From Bacillus andreraoultii (GTDB taxonomy: Bacteria; Bacillota; Bacilli; Bacillales; Caldibacillaceae): a DNA stretch of 54,421 nucleotides. Below are positions 27,185-37,187 of the stretch, one piece after another. The first letter of the stretch is position 1. Every line of letters starts with the position of its first letter. Location of the stretch: NCBI RefSeq assembly GCF_001244735.1, contig NZ_LN868937.1, positions 2,474,363-2,528,783 of the forward strand, read 5' to 3'. The notes beneath the pieces were generated by a model, which had not been told where the DNA came from, ran no database searches, and saw only the letters and a program-made list of their open reading frames with translations. The position numbers and the translations under genes are program-made.

Positions 27185-27442
27185 TTACCAGAAAAAGAAT
27201 GGAATAGCCACCAATGATACAATTGCGCCTAACGCTAGTCCATATAAAAATCCAGATCCTCCAAAACCATAATAGCCGTAACCAAATCCTCCAAAATTTC
27301 TTAGTCTACCAAGTGGGCGGATAAAAACCCTATTACGTTTTACATCCACAATTATACCTCTATGCAATCGTCCATCACGAGTACGTATTTGTACCGCTCT
27401 CCCTCGATATCTGTTACATAATGAATAATAATGTGCTGACAA
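27185..27442 (-). CDS. Small basic protein with C-terminal membrane anchor
   Basis: 85 residues. The N-terminal half is basic and beta-like (GRAVQIRTRDGRLHRGIIVDVKRNRVFIRPL), resembling a small Sm/SH3-like fold. A Gly/Tyr/Phe-rich linker (FGGFGYGYYGFGGSG) and one hydrophobic segment (LALGAIVSLVAIPFFFW) end the protein. The start is TTG 27442 behind GGGGGTG. Similar Gly/Tyr-rich small proteins occur in spore coats, but this is only a likeness. Confidence 0.65.
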   Translation of the reverse strand: MSAHYYSLCNRYRGRAVQIRTRDGRLHRGIIVDVKRNRVFIRPLGRLRNFGGFGYGYYGFGGSGFLYGLALGAIVSLVAIPFFFW

Positions 27443-27558
27443 AACGACACCCCCATATTTTTATCATATAATTCATCTTATGGTAAGGGTCCCTGTTTGT
27501 ATTGGACAAATGGATTAGGACAAGAATGGATTTTATTCTTCATTGTTATTTTTTTCAT

Positions 27559-27720
27559 TAAAGAAAGCTCAAGACGCTAGAGCCTCCAAGCAACCAAATA
27601 GTATAGAGTTTGCCAAAAAGAAAGCGAGTTTTTCAGCTTTGATGTAGCTGCTAGAGCCTACCTTTTGCGCATATACGTATTAGAAAGTAGAAATTGGAAG
27701 ATTTTTACTTTCCTATTAGC
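27559..27720 (+). repeat. Interspersed repeat copy 2
   Basis: Starts TAAAGAAAGCTCAAG; contains GCAACCAAATAG, GCGAGTTTTTCAGCTTTGATG and a final hairpin GAAAGTAGAAATTGG...ATTTTTACTTTC; ends CCTATTAGC. It lies immediately beside the kimA terminator. Confidence 0.8.
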
Positions 27721-27756
27721 TAAAAAAGACCTATCCCCCACTTGGGAATAGGTCAC
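27721..27756 (-). terminator. kimA terminator
   Basis: ACCTATTCCC pairs with GGGATAGGT, and the minus strand continues CTTTTTTAG. The T-run runs straight into repeat copy 2. Confidence 0.8.
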
Positions 27757-27777
27757 CTGCGTCATAGTAAGGAATAG

Positions 27778-29604
27778 TTATTTCTTTAAATGGAATGGAA
27801 CCGTACTTACAACAACATTTTTCCGGTGTAAGAGAAATTCGCGAATCATTAGACTAGACTGATTATGCAAGAAATAGTGCCAACCTTTTTTCGGTATAAA
27901 CTGTGGAATAATCACCGTTACACTGTAATTTTCTACACTTGCTTTATGGTTAATAAGATCAATAAATTTAGAAAGTGGTCCAATAATGCTTCGGTAATAA
28001 GAATATAAAGTTACAATTCGTACGTCTGGATAGCGTTCTTTCCATTTCTTTTCAAATTGGACGATACTTTCACGGTCAAACCCCACATACACGGCAATTA
28101 CTTGATCAGGTGATAGTGAGCGTACGTATTTCATCGATGCATCAACGACGGTTGTAAGTCCTGCTACTGGAACGACAACAACATTTCCATTAATTGGTGC
28201 ATCTTCTACTGCTTCATTAATTCGTAATTGTTCGCCTACTGCCAAATAGTGTTTTCTAATTTGGTGAAAAATAATAACTGTAATTGGTAAAAAGATAAAT
28301 ACCGGCCATACTTGAGCCAATTTTGTTATAAAAAACATAAGGGTAACAACAAAACAAATCAATGCACCAACTGTATTAATAATAAATTTTGGTAACCAAT
28401 TTGTTGGCATTTCTCTTATCCATTTCAACATCATTCCTGTTTGAGACAATGTAAATGGAATAAACACACCGACCGCATACAATGGAATTAAGTTTTCCGT
28501 ATTCCCTTGAAAAACGATAATTAAAATAATAGCTGCAACAGCAAGTGTTACAATACCATTGGAATAAACTAATCGATCGCCACGATTGTTAAACATTCTT
28601 GGTAAATATTTGTCTTTAGCGAGATTTACGGCAAGTAAAGGAAATGCCGAATAACCAGTATTTGCTGCGAGCACTAAAATTAGTGCAGTCGTTCCTTGGA
28701 TAAAAAAGTACATCGGATTCCTTCCGAAAGTTTGAGAAGCAATTTGAGAAACAACGGTCTCTTTACTACTTGGTGCAATTCCATAATAATATGCTAAAAA
28801 GGTAATCCCTGAAAATAAAAATGCTAAAATGAGACCCATCGCCGCCAGCGTTTTTGCAGCATTTTTGGGAGCTGGATCACGGAAATTTGGTATGGCATTC
28901 GATATTGCCTCGACTCCAGTCAGTGCAGAACTTCCTGATGCAAAAGCTTTTAAAATTAAAAATAGAGAAATACCAGCAACGGGTGTACCAACCGGAGTAT
29001 GTTTATAAGTCGGGACCTCACCTGTCATTATATTCGTCACACCTACACCAATCAAAATAAGCAAAGCAATAGCAAATAAATAAACAGGATAGGATAACAC
29101 AGTAGCTGATTCTGTAATCCCACGTAGATTTAGTAACGTAATTAGCAGCACAAAACAAATCGCAATGAAGACTTTATGCTCATGTAAAAATGGAAAAGCT
29201 GATGCAACTGCATCTGCACCTGCAGAGACACTTACCGCCACTGTTAATATATAATCAACAAGTAATGAACCCCCTGCAACAAGGCCAAAATTAGGACCTA
29301 GATTTTCTCTGGATACCATATAAGCTCCACCACCATGTGGATAGGCAAAAATGATTTGTCGATAAGATAAAATAAGTGCAGTTAATAAAATAAGTATGCC
29401 AACTGCAATTGGAAGCGAATACCAAAGAGCAGTCGCACCTAAAGTTACAAGTACAATTAGAACTTGTTCCGGTCCATACGCAACAGAACTTAAGGCATCT
29501 GAAGAAAGAATGGCTAATGCCTTAGTTTTAGTAAGTTTTTGTTCACCTAATTCTGTTGATTTTAACGGTTTTCCTATAAGTAGCTTTTTTACTGTATTTA
29601 CCAA
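27778..29604 (-). CDS. kimA: High-affinity potassium importer KimA (YdaO)
   Basis: 608-residue APC-superfamily K+/H+ symporter. The N-terminus LLIGKPLKS...GEQKLTKTKALAILSSDALSSVAYG and the loop YRQIIFAYPHGGGAYMVS are almost the same as B. subtilis KimA. About 12 membrane segments are followed by a ~150-residue cytoplasmic domain ending WHYFLHNQSSLMIREFLLHRKNVVV. The start is TTG 29604 behind AGAAGGTG. Upstream, a c-di-AMP riboswitch and terminator lie between a good promoter and the gene, so high c-di-AMP (high K+) should stop transcription, as known for ydaO. Confidence 0.95.
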   Translation of the reverse strand: MVNTVKKLLIGKPLKSTELGEQKLTKTKALAILSSDALSSVAYGPEQVLIVLVTLGATALWYSLPIAVGILILLTALILSYRQIIFAYPHGGGAYMVSRENLGPNFGLVAGGSLLVDYILTVAVSVSAGADAVASAFPFLHEHKVFIAICFVLLITLLNLRGITESATVLSYPVYLFAIALLILIGVGVTNIMTGEVPTYKHTPVGTPVAGISLFLILKAFASGSSALTGVEAISNAIPNFRDPAPKNAAKTLAAMGLILAFLFSGITFLAYYYGIAPSSKETVVSQIASQTFGRNPMYFFIQGTTALILVLAANTGYSAFPLLAVNLAKDKYLPRMFNNRGDRLVYSNGIVTLAVAAIILIIVFQGNTENLIPLYAVGVFIPFTLSQTGMMLKWIREMPTNWLPKFIINTVGALICFVVTLMFFITKLAQVWPVFIFLPITVIIFHQIRKHYLAVGEQLRINEAVEDAPINGNVVVVPVAGLTTVVDASMKYVRSLSPDQVIAVYVGFDRESIVQFEKKWKERYPDVRIVTLYSYYRSIIGPLSKFIDLINHKASVENYSVTVIIPQFIPKKGWHYFLHNQSSLMIREFLLHRKNVVVSTVPFHLKK

Positions 29605-29692
29605 TGATCACACCTTCTCAAAACGATTGCATTTCAATAAAATCCCCAAAAACATGTTAAAGAAAACATTTATTTTCATCCAATTATCATAA

Positions 29693-29732
29693 AATAAAAA
29701 TGTCTACAATAGGACAAATTTATTGTAGACAT
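29693..29732 (-). terminator. Riboswitch-controlled terminator
   Basis: ATGTCTACAATA pairs with TATTGTAGACAT, and the minus strand continues TTTTTATTTT. It sits between the riboswitch and kimA. Confidence 0.85.
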
Positions 29733-29744
29733 GATTTATTGATA

Positions 29745-29892
29745 TTTCACACTTCCACCATCCCTTTCAATGACGCTTACGAGGTTAGCTGCCGGATTCG
29801 GGATATTGAATAGCCCTACCTAAAAAGGATTCACCCCTGAATTTTTACAATTCAATTTGGTTCCCCCGTACATAATTGTTTCAGCGACTAAA
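29745..29892 (-). ncRNA. c-di-AMP riboswitch (ydaO/yuaA type)
   Basis: Conserved blocks on the minus strand: GTCGCTGAA, GGGGGAACC, AGGGGTGAATCC, AGGTAGGGC, CCCGAATCCG, AGCTAACCTCGTAAGCG and GAAAGGGA. These are the ydaO consensus in the right order, upstream of kimA. Confidence 0.95.
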
Positions 29893-29905
29893 TGAAACAG
29901 AAGTT

Positions 29906-29934
29906 ATATTACTCTCTTTTTATTCGAATGTAAA
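29906..29934 (-). promoter_or_regulatory. SigA-type promoter for the kimA leader
   Basis: -35 TTTACA (29934-29929), 17-nt spacer, -10 TAATAT (29911-29906), just before the riboswitch. Confidence 0.65.
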
Positions 29935-30430
29935 TATAAATTAAAAGAAAAATATCCCCTCTTTGTGATTTTTTTATGACGAATCTTTCATTAAACCATA
30001 GGCTAAATGGCAGTCATTATTCTCTGTAGCAAGTCCTTGTTCTCACTCAGCAATCTTTTTTAACGAAATATAAGTGTTTTAGATTGAGAACCGCTTCTCA
30101 CTAGCCAATAGATAAATGCAATATTTGGTAAAGATAGGAAAAAATCCTGTCTTTATTCCCCCAATCTTAAACGATAATTGTATAACCTGATGAAACCAAA
30201 TATTATTGGATTGTATTTTTAATAATAATAAATTGAAATTGAATTAAAGATATTTTCTAAATACTTGTTGTCTTACTAATAAAAACAATATAAAGTATAA
30301 TTATCGGGAAATATCATCCCTCACTTTAGAAGGAGGGAGACTACTACTAAATAAAATATAAAACTCATACATTTAAGTACGTCCTGTTTTTTATCAATGA
30401 ATATTTACTTAGAGTGGAAAGTAACTTAAT
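29935..30430. other. Spacer between divergent kimA and ald
   Basis: No gene seen. A small hairpin TGAGAA-CCGC-TTCTCA (30085-30100) and a nearby upstream GTTCTC...CAATC block (from 30040) that could pair with GATTGAGAAC suggest RNA or protein-binding structure. GAAGGAGGGAG near 30331 resembles a ribosome binding site with no frame after it. Confidence 0.35.
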
Positions 30431-30445
30431 AAGGGGGCTGATAAA

Positions 30446-31564
30446 ATGATTATTGGAATACCAAAAGAAATTAAAAACAATGAAAACCGTGTCGCTATTA
30501 CACCCGCAGGCGTTGTTCAACTAAGTCGTGCAGGTCATACTGTTTTAATTGAGAAAAATGCAGGAATTCCTAGCTCGATTACAAATAAAGAATATAGTCA
30601 AGCTGGTGCTCAAATTTTAGAAAACGCAGCCGATGTTTGGGAAAAATCTGATTTAATCCTAAAGGTCAAAGAACCATTACCTTCCGAATATCAATATTTC
30701 CGTCCAGATTTGATCTTGTTTACATATTTACATTTAGCAGCAGAACCGGAATTAGCTAAAGCATTAGTTAAGAATAAGGTAACAGCTCTTGCTTACGAAA
30801 CGTTAACAGTTGGAAACCAGTTACCACTATTGACTCCAATGAGTGAAGTAGCAGGTCGAATGGCCGTTCAAATCGGGGCTCAATATTTAGAGAAATCTGA
30901 AGGCGGAAAAGGGATTCTACTAAGTGGAATTCCTGGTGTGAAACGAGGAAAAGTGACGGTCATTGGTGGAGGAGTTGTCGGAACAAATGCAGCAAAAATT
31001 GCGCTCGGTTTTGGTGCGGAAGTTACAATCATAGATGTCAATGCCATTCGGTTACGGCAGTTAGAAGACATCTTCGGTAGTCGTGTTCAAACATTAATGT
31101 CGAACCCATTTAATATTGCAGAATCTGTCCGTGATTCTGATTTAGTTATTGGTTCAGTTCTCATTCCTGGAGCAAAGGCACCGAAACTTGTTACTGAAGA
31201 AATGATAGAATCGATGCAACCAGGATCGGTCATTGTCGATGTTGCCATTGACCAAGGCGGGAACTTTGAAACAATCAACGAAGCTACTACTCATGATGAT
31301 CCTATTTTTATTAAACACGGTGTCATCCATTACGCCGTTTCAAATATTCCAGGTGCCGTCCCACGAACAGCAACTTTCGGATTAACAAATGTGACCATTC
31401 CCTATGCTGTTCAATTAGCTAATAAAGGACTAAGGGAAGCTATTTTACAAAATGAAGCATTAAAATCGGCAGTCAATGTTTGCAATGGAAGGATAACTTT
31501 TAAAGCTGTTGCCAATGATTTAGGTTACACGTATATACCTGTAGAAGAAGCTTTGATAGACTAA
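30446..31564 (+). CDS. ald: Alanine dehydrogenase
   Basis: 372 residues. It catalyses NAD-dependent deamination of L-alanine to pyruvate and ammonia, used for alanine catabolism and in sporulating cells. The N-terminus [21 protein letters not shown], the Rossmann motif [20 protein letters not shown] and the catalytic region [22 protein letters not shown] are all canonical. AAGGGGGCTGATAAA-ATG gives a clear start. A terminator follows at 31615. Neither AdeR nor other regulator is adjacent. Confidence 0.97.
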   Translation: MIIGIPKEIKNNENRVAITPAGVVQLSRAGHTVLIEKNAGIPSSITNKEYSQAGAQILENAADVWEKSDLILKVKEPLPSEYQYFRPDLILFTYLHLAAEPELAKALVKNKVTALAYETLTVGNQLPLLTPMSEVAGRMAVQIGAQYLEKSEGGKGILLSGIPGVKRGKVTVIGGGVVGTNAAKIALGFGAEVTIIDVNAIRLRQLEDIFGSRVQTLMSNPFNIAESVRDSDLVIGSVLIPGAKAPKLVTEEMIESMQPGSVIVDVAIDQGGNFETINEATTHDDPIFIKHGVIHYAVSNIPGAVPRTATFGLTNVTIPYAVQLANKGLREAILQNEALKSAVNVCNGRITFKAVANDLGYTYIPVEEALID

Positions 31565-31614
31565 AATCGATTGTGTATTTTTTTCATGGGAATGTATAGG
31601 TCTTCTCTATTTAT

Positions 31615-31652
31615 TAGGGGGTAAGGATACGAACCCACGCCCCCTATTTTTC
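31615..31652 (+). terminator. ald terminator
   Basis: TAGGGGG (31615-31621) pairs with CCCCCTA (31640-31646), followed by TTTTTC. Confidence 0.8.
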
Positions 31653-31668
31653 ATATAGTAAATGTACT

Positions 31669-32652
31669 TTAGTAAATTTTATCACCATTAAAAATTGAAT
31701 TTTTCACAACGACATAATCAACATTACGAAGAGCACTTAATTTATTACCACCCGCATAAGAGATTGATGATTGGAGATCTTCTTCCATTTCTGTTAATGT
31801 ATCTTGTAGTTTGCCCTTATATTCAACCCACATCTTTTTTCCTTCGACATTACGTCTTTCTCCTTTTTGAAATTCCGATGCAGATCCAAAATATTCTTTG
31901 TACATTTTCCCATCAATGATTTTCGTTTCACCAGGGGATTCTTCGTGTCCAGCAAATAAAGATCCAATCATAACCATTGATGCCCCGAAACGAATGGATT
32001 TCGCAATATCCCCGTGAGTCCGAATACCTCCATCAGCAATGATTGGCTTTGTTGCAGCTTTTGCACACCAGCGAAGGGCAGCTAATTGCCATCCTCCTGT
32101 ACCAAAACCAGTTTTAATCTTTGTAATACAAACTTTACCAGGTCCGATTCCAACTTTTGTTGCATCAGCTCCGACATGTTCTAGTTCTCTAACTGCCTCT
32201 GGTGTTCCAACATTTCCAGCAATAACAAAACTTTTTGGTAGATGTTTTTTAATATGTTTAATCATTTTAATAACAAAATCAGAATGACCATGGGCAATGT
32301 CAATCGTAATATATTCTGGAATAAGTTCTTCTGCAGCTAGTTGTTTAATAAATTCATATTCATCGTCTTTAACACCTACACTTATTGAAGCATATAGGCC
32401 ACGGGATTGCATATCTTTTATAAAATCAATCCGTTTTTCTGGATGAAAACGATGCATAATATAAAAATAGCCATTCTCAGCTAAATAGAGTGCAATTTTT
32501 TCATCAATTATTGTTTGCATATTCGCAGGAACAACAGGTAACCGAAATGTACGGCCACCAAATTCAATCGTCGTATCACATTCCTTCCTACTTTTCACAA
32601 TACATTTTGCTGGAATAAGCTGAATATCTTCATAATCAAATACATTTTCCAT
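31669..32652 (-). CDS. guaC: GMP reductase
   Basis: 327-residue IMPDH/GMPR-family TIM barrel that converts GMP to IMP with NADPH and release of ammonia. The catalytic loop [20 protein letters not shown] carries the active Cys, and the block [21 protein letters not shown] binds the phosphate. It has no CBS domains, as expected for GMP reductase rather than IMPDH. The ATG at 32652 follows GAGGTG; the extra in-frame codons to 32661 are unlikely. No purine riboswitch was found upstream. Confidence 0.95.
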   Translation of the reverse strand: MENVFDYEDIQLIPAKCIVKSRKECDTTIEFGGRTFRLPVVPANMQTIIDEKIALYLAENGYFYIMHRFHPEKRIDFIKDMQSRGLYASISVGVKDDEYEFIKQLAAEELIPEYITIDIAHGHSDFVIKMIKHIKKHLPKSFVIAGNVGTPEAVRELEHVGADATKVGIGPGKVCITKIKTGFGTGGWQLAALRWCAKAATKPIIADGGIRTHGDIAKSIRFGASMVMIGSLFAGHEESPGETKIIDGKMYKEYFGSASEFQKGERRNVEGKKMWVEYKGKLQDTLTEMEEDLQSSISYAGGNKLSALRNVDYVVVKNSIFNGDKIY

Positions 32653-32883
32653 TATAAACACCTCTATTTACGAATAATAATATTTATCTACCTAATAATC
32701 GTTCGCCATTTGAACTATACAATATTTTATTCGTTCTGTCAAAGGGTTTACATTTCATTTTCGTGATGTTTTTTCCGAATGAATATGTAATAGTTTATCT
32801 AATTGTTCGGAGATAGATCTTTTGCTCAGTTCTGTTGTAAGAAAAGTCGGGATACATCATTGTTTCTCTTCCGTATGGAAATA

Positions 32884-34305
32884 TCACATCGGCCCCCAAT
32901 TCATCAGTACCGCAATAATCATAAAAATAATTCCTATCGCAAACCAAATTAAAACAAGTGGACCAGCGAATTTAAGCCATTTTGTCCAAGATATACCACT
33001 AATTGCTAAAATCGCCATTAAAGTACCTGATAAAGGATTAATAATATTCGTAAACCCATCGCCCATTGTGTAAGCTTGGACGACTACTTGTCGCGGTATA
33101 TCCATTAAGTCAGCTAGCGGAGTCATAATCGGCATCATAATTGCCGCATGAGCCGTACCTGAGGAGACGATAAAATTAAATAAACCATTGACAATTAATA
33201 GTGCAATGGCACCAGCAACATTCGAAAATGGCTCGATAACTTTGTAAATGCCTTGAACAATCGTATCAATAATCAACCCATTTTGCATGACAATAACGAT
33301 TGCTCTTGCTAGGCCGATAATTGCTGCACCATAAAAAATATTTTTACAGCCTTGAATAAACCGTTGCACGATTTCATTTGCTCCCATACGGTCAATAAGC
33401 CCTGTGCCAATAGCAATCATAATAAAAACAGCAGCAAGCTCATTCGTTGACCACTTCCACTGAAATGTGCCATAAATATAAATCCCAATTCCGATTAATA
33501 GCACCATTAAAACACCGATTTGTGAGATAGTTAACTTTCCTGACCCGAAATCCCCTTCCTGTTCTCCTGCCTTTGGAAATAAATGATCCCCTAAAATACT
33601 CTTTCCTGAATCTTTTTTCACTCGATTTGCATACCAAACAACATATAAAATCGTTACAAAAACAATCATAAAGTAAATAAGTAATCGATAATAAAGGCCA
33701 GAAAAAATTGGTATTTGGGCAATTTTTTGAGCAAATCCTGTCCGAATCGGATCCATAAAACCGATAGCAAAACCTGAATAAGCTCCTAAATACATAATCG
33801 CCACACCAACCATTGCATCCATTTTCATCGCACGTGCTAAGCTTATACCAATTGGAATAAAGGCAATAACCGAAATGCTTAAAATACCTAGACCGCCTAA
33901 AAATGATAAAAGACTAATAACAATGGCAATCAATAACCATTCCTTATTCTTTGTCCTTTCAATCGTCTTCATAATTAACGAATCTATTGCACCTGTACTT
34001 TCGATAACAGAAAAAGTACCACCAATGATAATAACGAGAAAAATCATATCTGCCGATTCAATTAGTCCTTGTTGAATTGCAGTGAAAATATCAAAAAAAT
34101 GGGTTGGATGTTGTTCAATCCAATCAAAACTATTTGGTACAATAATGGAAACTCCATTAGCTGTCGTCTCTCGTTGAAAAGATCCAGCTGGAATGATATA
34201 CGTTAATAGTGCTGCGAATAATAATACTGAAAATAAAATAACATAAGCGTCCGGTTGACGCCTTTTTTTATGTTCAGTTTTATCAGATGTGTTTTTTATC
34301 TTCAT
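32884..34305 (-). CDS. YfcC/ArcD-like basic amino acid or dicarboxylate carrier
   Basis: 473 residues with about 12 membrane segments and a hydrophilic basic N-terminus (KNTSDKTEHKKRRQ). The YfcC family (DcuC/ion-transporter superfamily) is indicated by AALLTYIIPAGSFQRE, GGTFSVIESTGAIDSLI, FMDPIRTGFAQKIAQIP and the C-terminal SGTAHAAIMMPIMTPLADL. ATG 34305 follows GAGGG at about 7 nt; the TTG at 34311 overlaps that spacing. Related proteins move arginine/ornithine or C4-dicarboxylates; the substrate here is not determinable. Confidence 0.85.
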   Translation of the reverse strand: MKIKNTSDKTEHKKRRQPDAYVILFSVLLFAALLTYIIPAGSFQRETTANGVSIIVPNSFDWIEQHPTHFFDIFTAIQQGLIESADMIFLVIIIGGTFSVIESTGAIDSLIMKTIERTKNKEWLLIAIVISLLSFLGGLGILSISVIAFIPIGISLARAMKMDAMVGVAIMYLGAYSGFAIGFMDPIRTGFAQKIAQIPIFSGLYYRLLIYFMIVFVTILYVVWYANRVKKDSGKSILGDHLFPKAGEQEGDFGSGKLTISQIGVLMVLLIGIGIYIYGTFQWKWSTNELAAVFIMIAIGTGLIDRMGANEIVQRFIQGCKNIFYGAAIIGLARAIVIVMQNGLIIDTIVQGIYKVIEPFSNVAGAIALLIVNGLFNFIVSSGTAHAAIMMPIMTPLADLMDIPRQVVVQAYTMGDGFTNIINPLSGTLMAILAISGISWTKWLKFAGPLVLIWFAIGIIFMIIAVLMNWGPM

Positions 34306-34414
34306 GGTCAACCCTCGTTGTCAATATTTTATAATCCGCCACCATTATACAAATCGAACTGTTGCACCGCAAGAATTACGAATTGATTCGTTCATTAACA
34401 TACGCCGATATAAA

Positions 34415-34578
34415 AGTAAAGAAAACTCGGAGCTCGAGCCTTTAGGCAACCAAAGAGACTAGAGTTCCCCGAACGGAAAGAGAGTTTGCAGTTTTGAAAT
34501 AATGCTACCGAAATCTTTATTGTGCGCTTACGGGTATAGGAAAGTAGAAATTTGAGAATTTATACTTTCCTATACGCT
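34415..34578 (+). repeat. Interspersed repeat copy 3
   Basis: GTAAAGAAAACTCGG start, GGCAACCAAAGAGACTAG, GAGAGTTTGCAGTTTTGA, TGTGCGCTTACGGGTA, terminal hairpin AGGAAAGTA...TACTTTCCT. It is directly next to the HesB-like gene's terminator. Confidence 0.85.
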
Positions 34579-34616
34579 AAAAAAGTCTTATCCACACTAC
34601 GTAGACAAGACTTTTC
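34579..34616 (-). terminator. Terminator of the HesB-like gene
   Basis: AGTCTTGTC pairs with GATAAGACT, followed on the minus strand by TTTTTTAGC, where repeat copy 3 begins. Confidence 0.75.
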
Positions 34617-34684
34617 ATGCAAAAATAATTAATTATATTATCATTAACCTGATCTTCCATTACCTTCACATTATTACAACATCA

Positions 34685-34981
34685 CTATTCTTTAACATAA
34701 TCAAACTTTAATTCATCATCATTCGGGTCATAATCTACATGTAAATCATGACCGTCAAAAAACCAAATATCCGTCGCTTCCACATAAAAATCGATACCTT
34801 CCATTTCTGTATGTACTCTCATATCGATTGGTTCATTATCTTTTGTAAAACCGAGGGCATAGCCTTTTTGCACAGGACTACTTCCATATATTTGACTATA
34901 AAACTTCACTTTATCCCCTTTTTTTAAATCCATTGAATTCTTGAACCAGTCAAGGGCGTTTTTACTTACGATAATTTTCAA
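34685..34981 (-). CDS. HesB/IscA-like (YneR-type) protein
   Basis: 98-residue HesB-like fold. It starts LKIIVSKNALDWFKNSMDL and contains KVKFYSQIYGSSPVQKGYALGF. Unlike true IscA, no Cys triad (C-x-G-C) is visible, which fits the YneR/YfhF-type subgroup rather than an iron-sulfur carrier. The start is TTG 34981, 8 nt after AAGGAG; the GTG 34990 overlaps that site. Function unknown. Confidence 0.75.
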   Translation of the reverse strand: MKIIVSKNALDWFKNSMDLKKGDKVKFYSQIYGSSPVQKGYALGFTKDNEPIDMRVHTEMEGIDFYVEATDIWFFDGHDLHVDYDPNDDELKFDYVKE

Positions 34982-35273
34982 AAGTTCCACTCCTTATATC
35001 AGTAATTATTCCTATTATTAATGTGACGTATAATGAAAAATTTATGTCTATGATACATCTTAAAAAAACATCTTCATTTCCATATTAACAAAAATCTTCC
35101 ATATTGTGGGTTATACTTCTATAATCCGAAATTTTCCGAAAGATAAATATTCTAAACATTTAATAGATTTCTAGAATTCGATGAAAATAGCCAACATACT
35201 TTTAGTCATGTATGCATATTTATTAGTAACATAAAATTTCAAAATATTAAAACTAGCAAAGGAGCTGGTACGA

Positions 35274-36863
35274 TTGTTTATACCGTTGACACCATTAGAT
35301 TGGAAAAGAAGAGCTGTTAAATACTATCCTAATAAAGTTGCCGTGATTGATGGAGAAAAAAGATTCACTTACAGAGAGTTTGCAGAGCGTACCTATTTGC
35401 TCTCAAAAGCACTTCATCAAGCAGGAATTAAAATGGGTGATCATGTTGCTGTTATGCTACCAAACACACATTACATGCTCGAATGTTTTTATGGTATTTG
35501 TCAATTAGGTGCGGTTATGGTCCCGTTGAACTACCGGATTTCTCCAGCAGATATGGAATATATTATTAACCATAGTGATGCAAAATTATTAATATTGGAT
35601 GCAGAGTTTGCCCCATCAATTGAAAAGATTATTAATCAAATTCATGTTGAGAAAATCGTTATCGTCTCTGTGAAAGGGTTTGAAACGACATTAAAAAGCG
35701 TCGATTACGAACAATTTATTGGTGATACGGACCATGTTCAACTTCCCTCTATAGAATTTGATGAAATGCAATTATTAACTATAAACTACACAAGTGGAAC
35801 AACTTCCCGGCCTAAAGGTGTTATGCAAACACATCGAGGGAATTATTTAAATGCCGCAGATTTTTTGTATCATTTAGGCGTTAATCATGATGATGTGTAT
35901 TTACATACATTGCCGATGTTCCACTCAAACGGTTGGGGTGGCGTTTGGGCCATAACAGCTGCTGGTGCTACACATGTTTGCTTACGAAAAATAGATCCAC
36001 CATTAATTTTGAATCTATTTGCGGAACTTGGAATTACGTTACTATGTGGTGCTCCAACCGTTGTCAATATGCTCGTAAACCATCCTGCAGCAAAAGAGGC
36101 AAAACTCGATACGAAACGAAGAATGGTTGTTGCTGGTTCTCCCCCTGCCGCCGCTTTAATTCAAAAAGCACAGGAGAGACTAAATTTACAAATTATCCAT
36201 GTTTATGGATTAACTGAAACATCACCATTTATATTATATTGTGAGTGGAGAAGTGCATTTAACGAAAAGTCGATGGATGATCAAGCAGCTATTAAAGCAC
36301 GCCAAGGAATTGAATTAGCTTTTAACGGCGAAACAAAAGTAATTCGTCCAAACGGAGAAGAAGTTGCCTGGAACGGAGAAGAATTAGGTGAAATTATTAC
36401 ACGTGGAAATGTTGTTATGAAAGGCTATTACAAAGAACAAGATAAAACGAGTGAAGCGATTGTTGATGGCTGGTTTCATACTGGCGATTTAGCTGTTACT
36501 CATCCAGATGGTTATATTGAGATACGTGATCGCGCCAAAGATATTATCATTTCTGGTGGGGAAAATGTCTCTTCTACTGAAGTCGAAGGAGTTATTTATA
36601 AACATCCGGATGTACTTGAGGTCGCAGTCATTGCAGTTCCAGATGAAAAATGGGGAGAAGTCCCAAAAGCGATTATTGTTTTACAGCCAGAAGCTCGTGT
36701 AACGGAACAAGAAATGATTGATTATTGTAGAAATAACATGGCCCACTTCAAAGCACCGAAATCTGTTGAGTTTGTCGATTCTTTACCAAAAACCGCAACA
36801 GGAAAATTACAGAAATATCGATTGCGCCAAATGTATTGGCAAGGGGCGAAAAAAGTAAATTAA
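35274..36863 (+). CDS. Acyl-CoA synthetase (AMP-dependent ligase)
   Basis: 529-residue ANL-superfamily enzyme that activates a carboxylic acid with ATP and CoA. Motifs: P-loop YTSGTTSRPKGVMQTH, A4/A5 block VYGLTETSPF, A7 GWFHTGDLA, A8 hinge IEIRDRAKDIIISGGENVSS and C-terminal Lys in PKTATGKLQK. It is most like medium/long-chain fatty acyl-CoA ligases; chain length cannot be set from this alone. TTG 35274 is the start, 9 nt after AAAGGAG. It appears to be a single-gene transcript. Confidence 0.9.
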   Translation: MFIPLTPLDWKRRAVKYYPNKVAVIDGEKRFTYREFAERTYLLSKALHQAGIKMGDHVAVMLPNTHYMLECFYGICQLGAVMVPLNYRISPADMEYIINHSDAKLLILDAEFAPSIEKIINQIHVEKIVIVSVKGFETTLKSVDYEQFIGDTDHVQLPSIEFDEMQLLTINYTSGTTSRPKGVMQTHRGNYLNAADFLYHLGVNHDDVYLHTLPMFHSNGWGGVWAITAAGATHVCLRKIDPPLILNLFAELGITLLCGAPTVVNMLVNHPAAKEAKLDTKRRMVVAGSPPAAALIQKAQERLNLQIIHVYGLTETSPFILYCEWRSAFNEKSMDDQAAIKARQGIELAFNGETKVIRPNGEEVAWNGEELGEIITRGNVVMKGYYKEQDKTSEAIVDGWFHTGDLAVTHPDGYIEIRDRAKDIIISGGENVSSTEVEGVIYKHPDVLEVAVIAVPDEKWGEVPKAIIVLQPEARVTEQEMIDYCRNNMAHFKAPKSVEFVDSLPKTATGKLQKYRLRQMYWQGAKKVN

Positions 36864-36873
36864 TCATACTTTC

Positions 36874-37026
36874 TAAAGAAAACTTAAGGGTTGTACCTTA
36901 AGCAACCAAAGAGACTAGAGTTCATCGAAAAGAGAGTTTTTCGGCTTTAATGTCATGCAGCTGTAACTTTCCTTAGAGCATATAAGTGTATCGGAAAGTA
37001 AAAATTTCTACTTTCCTGATAACCAA
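36874..37026 (+). repeat. Interspersed repeat copy 4
   Basis: TAAAGAAAACTTAAGG start, AGCAACCAAAGAGACTAG, hairpin CGAAAAGAGAGTTTTTCG followed by GCTTTAATG, final GGAAAGTA...TACTTTCC. It lies between the acyl-CoA ligase and a terminator. Confidence 0.85.
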
Positions 37027-37027
37027 G

Positions 37028-37064
37028 TGAAAATCCCCTGCAAAATATATGTAGGGGATTTCCT
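37028..37064. terminator. Bidirectional terminator
   Basis: AAATCCCCT and AGGGGATTT pair around a 13-nt loop; T-rich tails on both strands. It serves the converging ligase and DUF4023 genes. Confidence 0.75.
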
Positions 37065-37067
37065 AAT

Positions 37068-37187
37068 TTAATGTTTATGATTCGGCAATTTCTCATCAGG
37101 ATTGTTATCGCCTTGTCGCTTTTTATTTTTCAAATCTTTACGTTGCTTTTCTTGAATATCATGAACAAATTGTGAAGTATCCTTCAT
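37068..37187 (-). CDS. DUF4023-type small protein
   Basis: 39 residues, MKDTSQFVHDIQEKQRKDLK...DEKLPNHKH, matching the DUF4023 pattern (D-[ST]-x-x-F-V-x-x-[IL]-x-[ED]-x-Q...LPN-[KH]-x-H) of small Bacillaceae proteins. AAAGGGGTGG lies just upstream of ATG 37187. The frame is open upstream to 37337: an ATG there also has GAGGAAG and would add about 50 residues with one membrane segment (LLEVIGLLAVLCMYEFF). Function unknown. Confidence 0.75.
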   Translation of the reverse strand: MKDTSQFVHDIQEKQRKDLKNKKRQGDNNPDEKLPNHKH

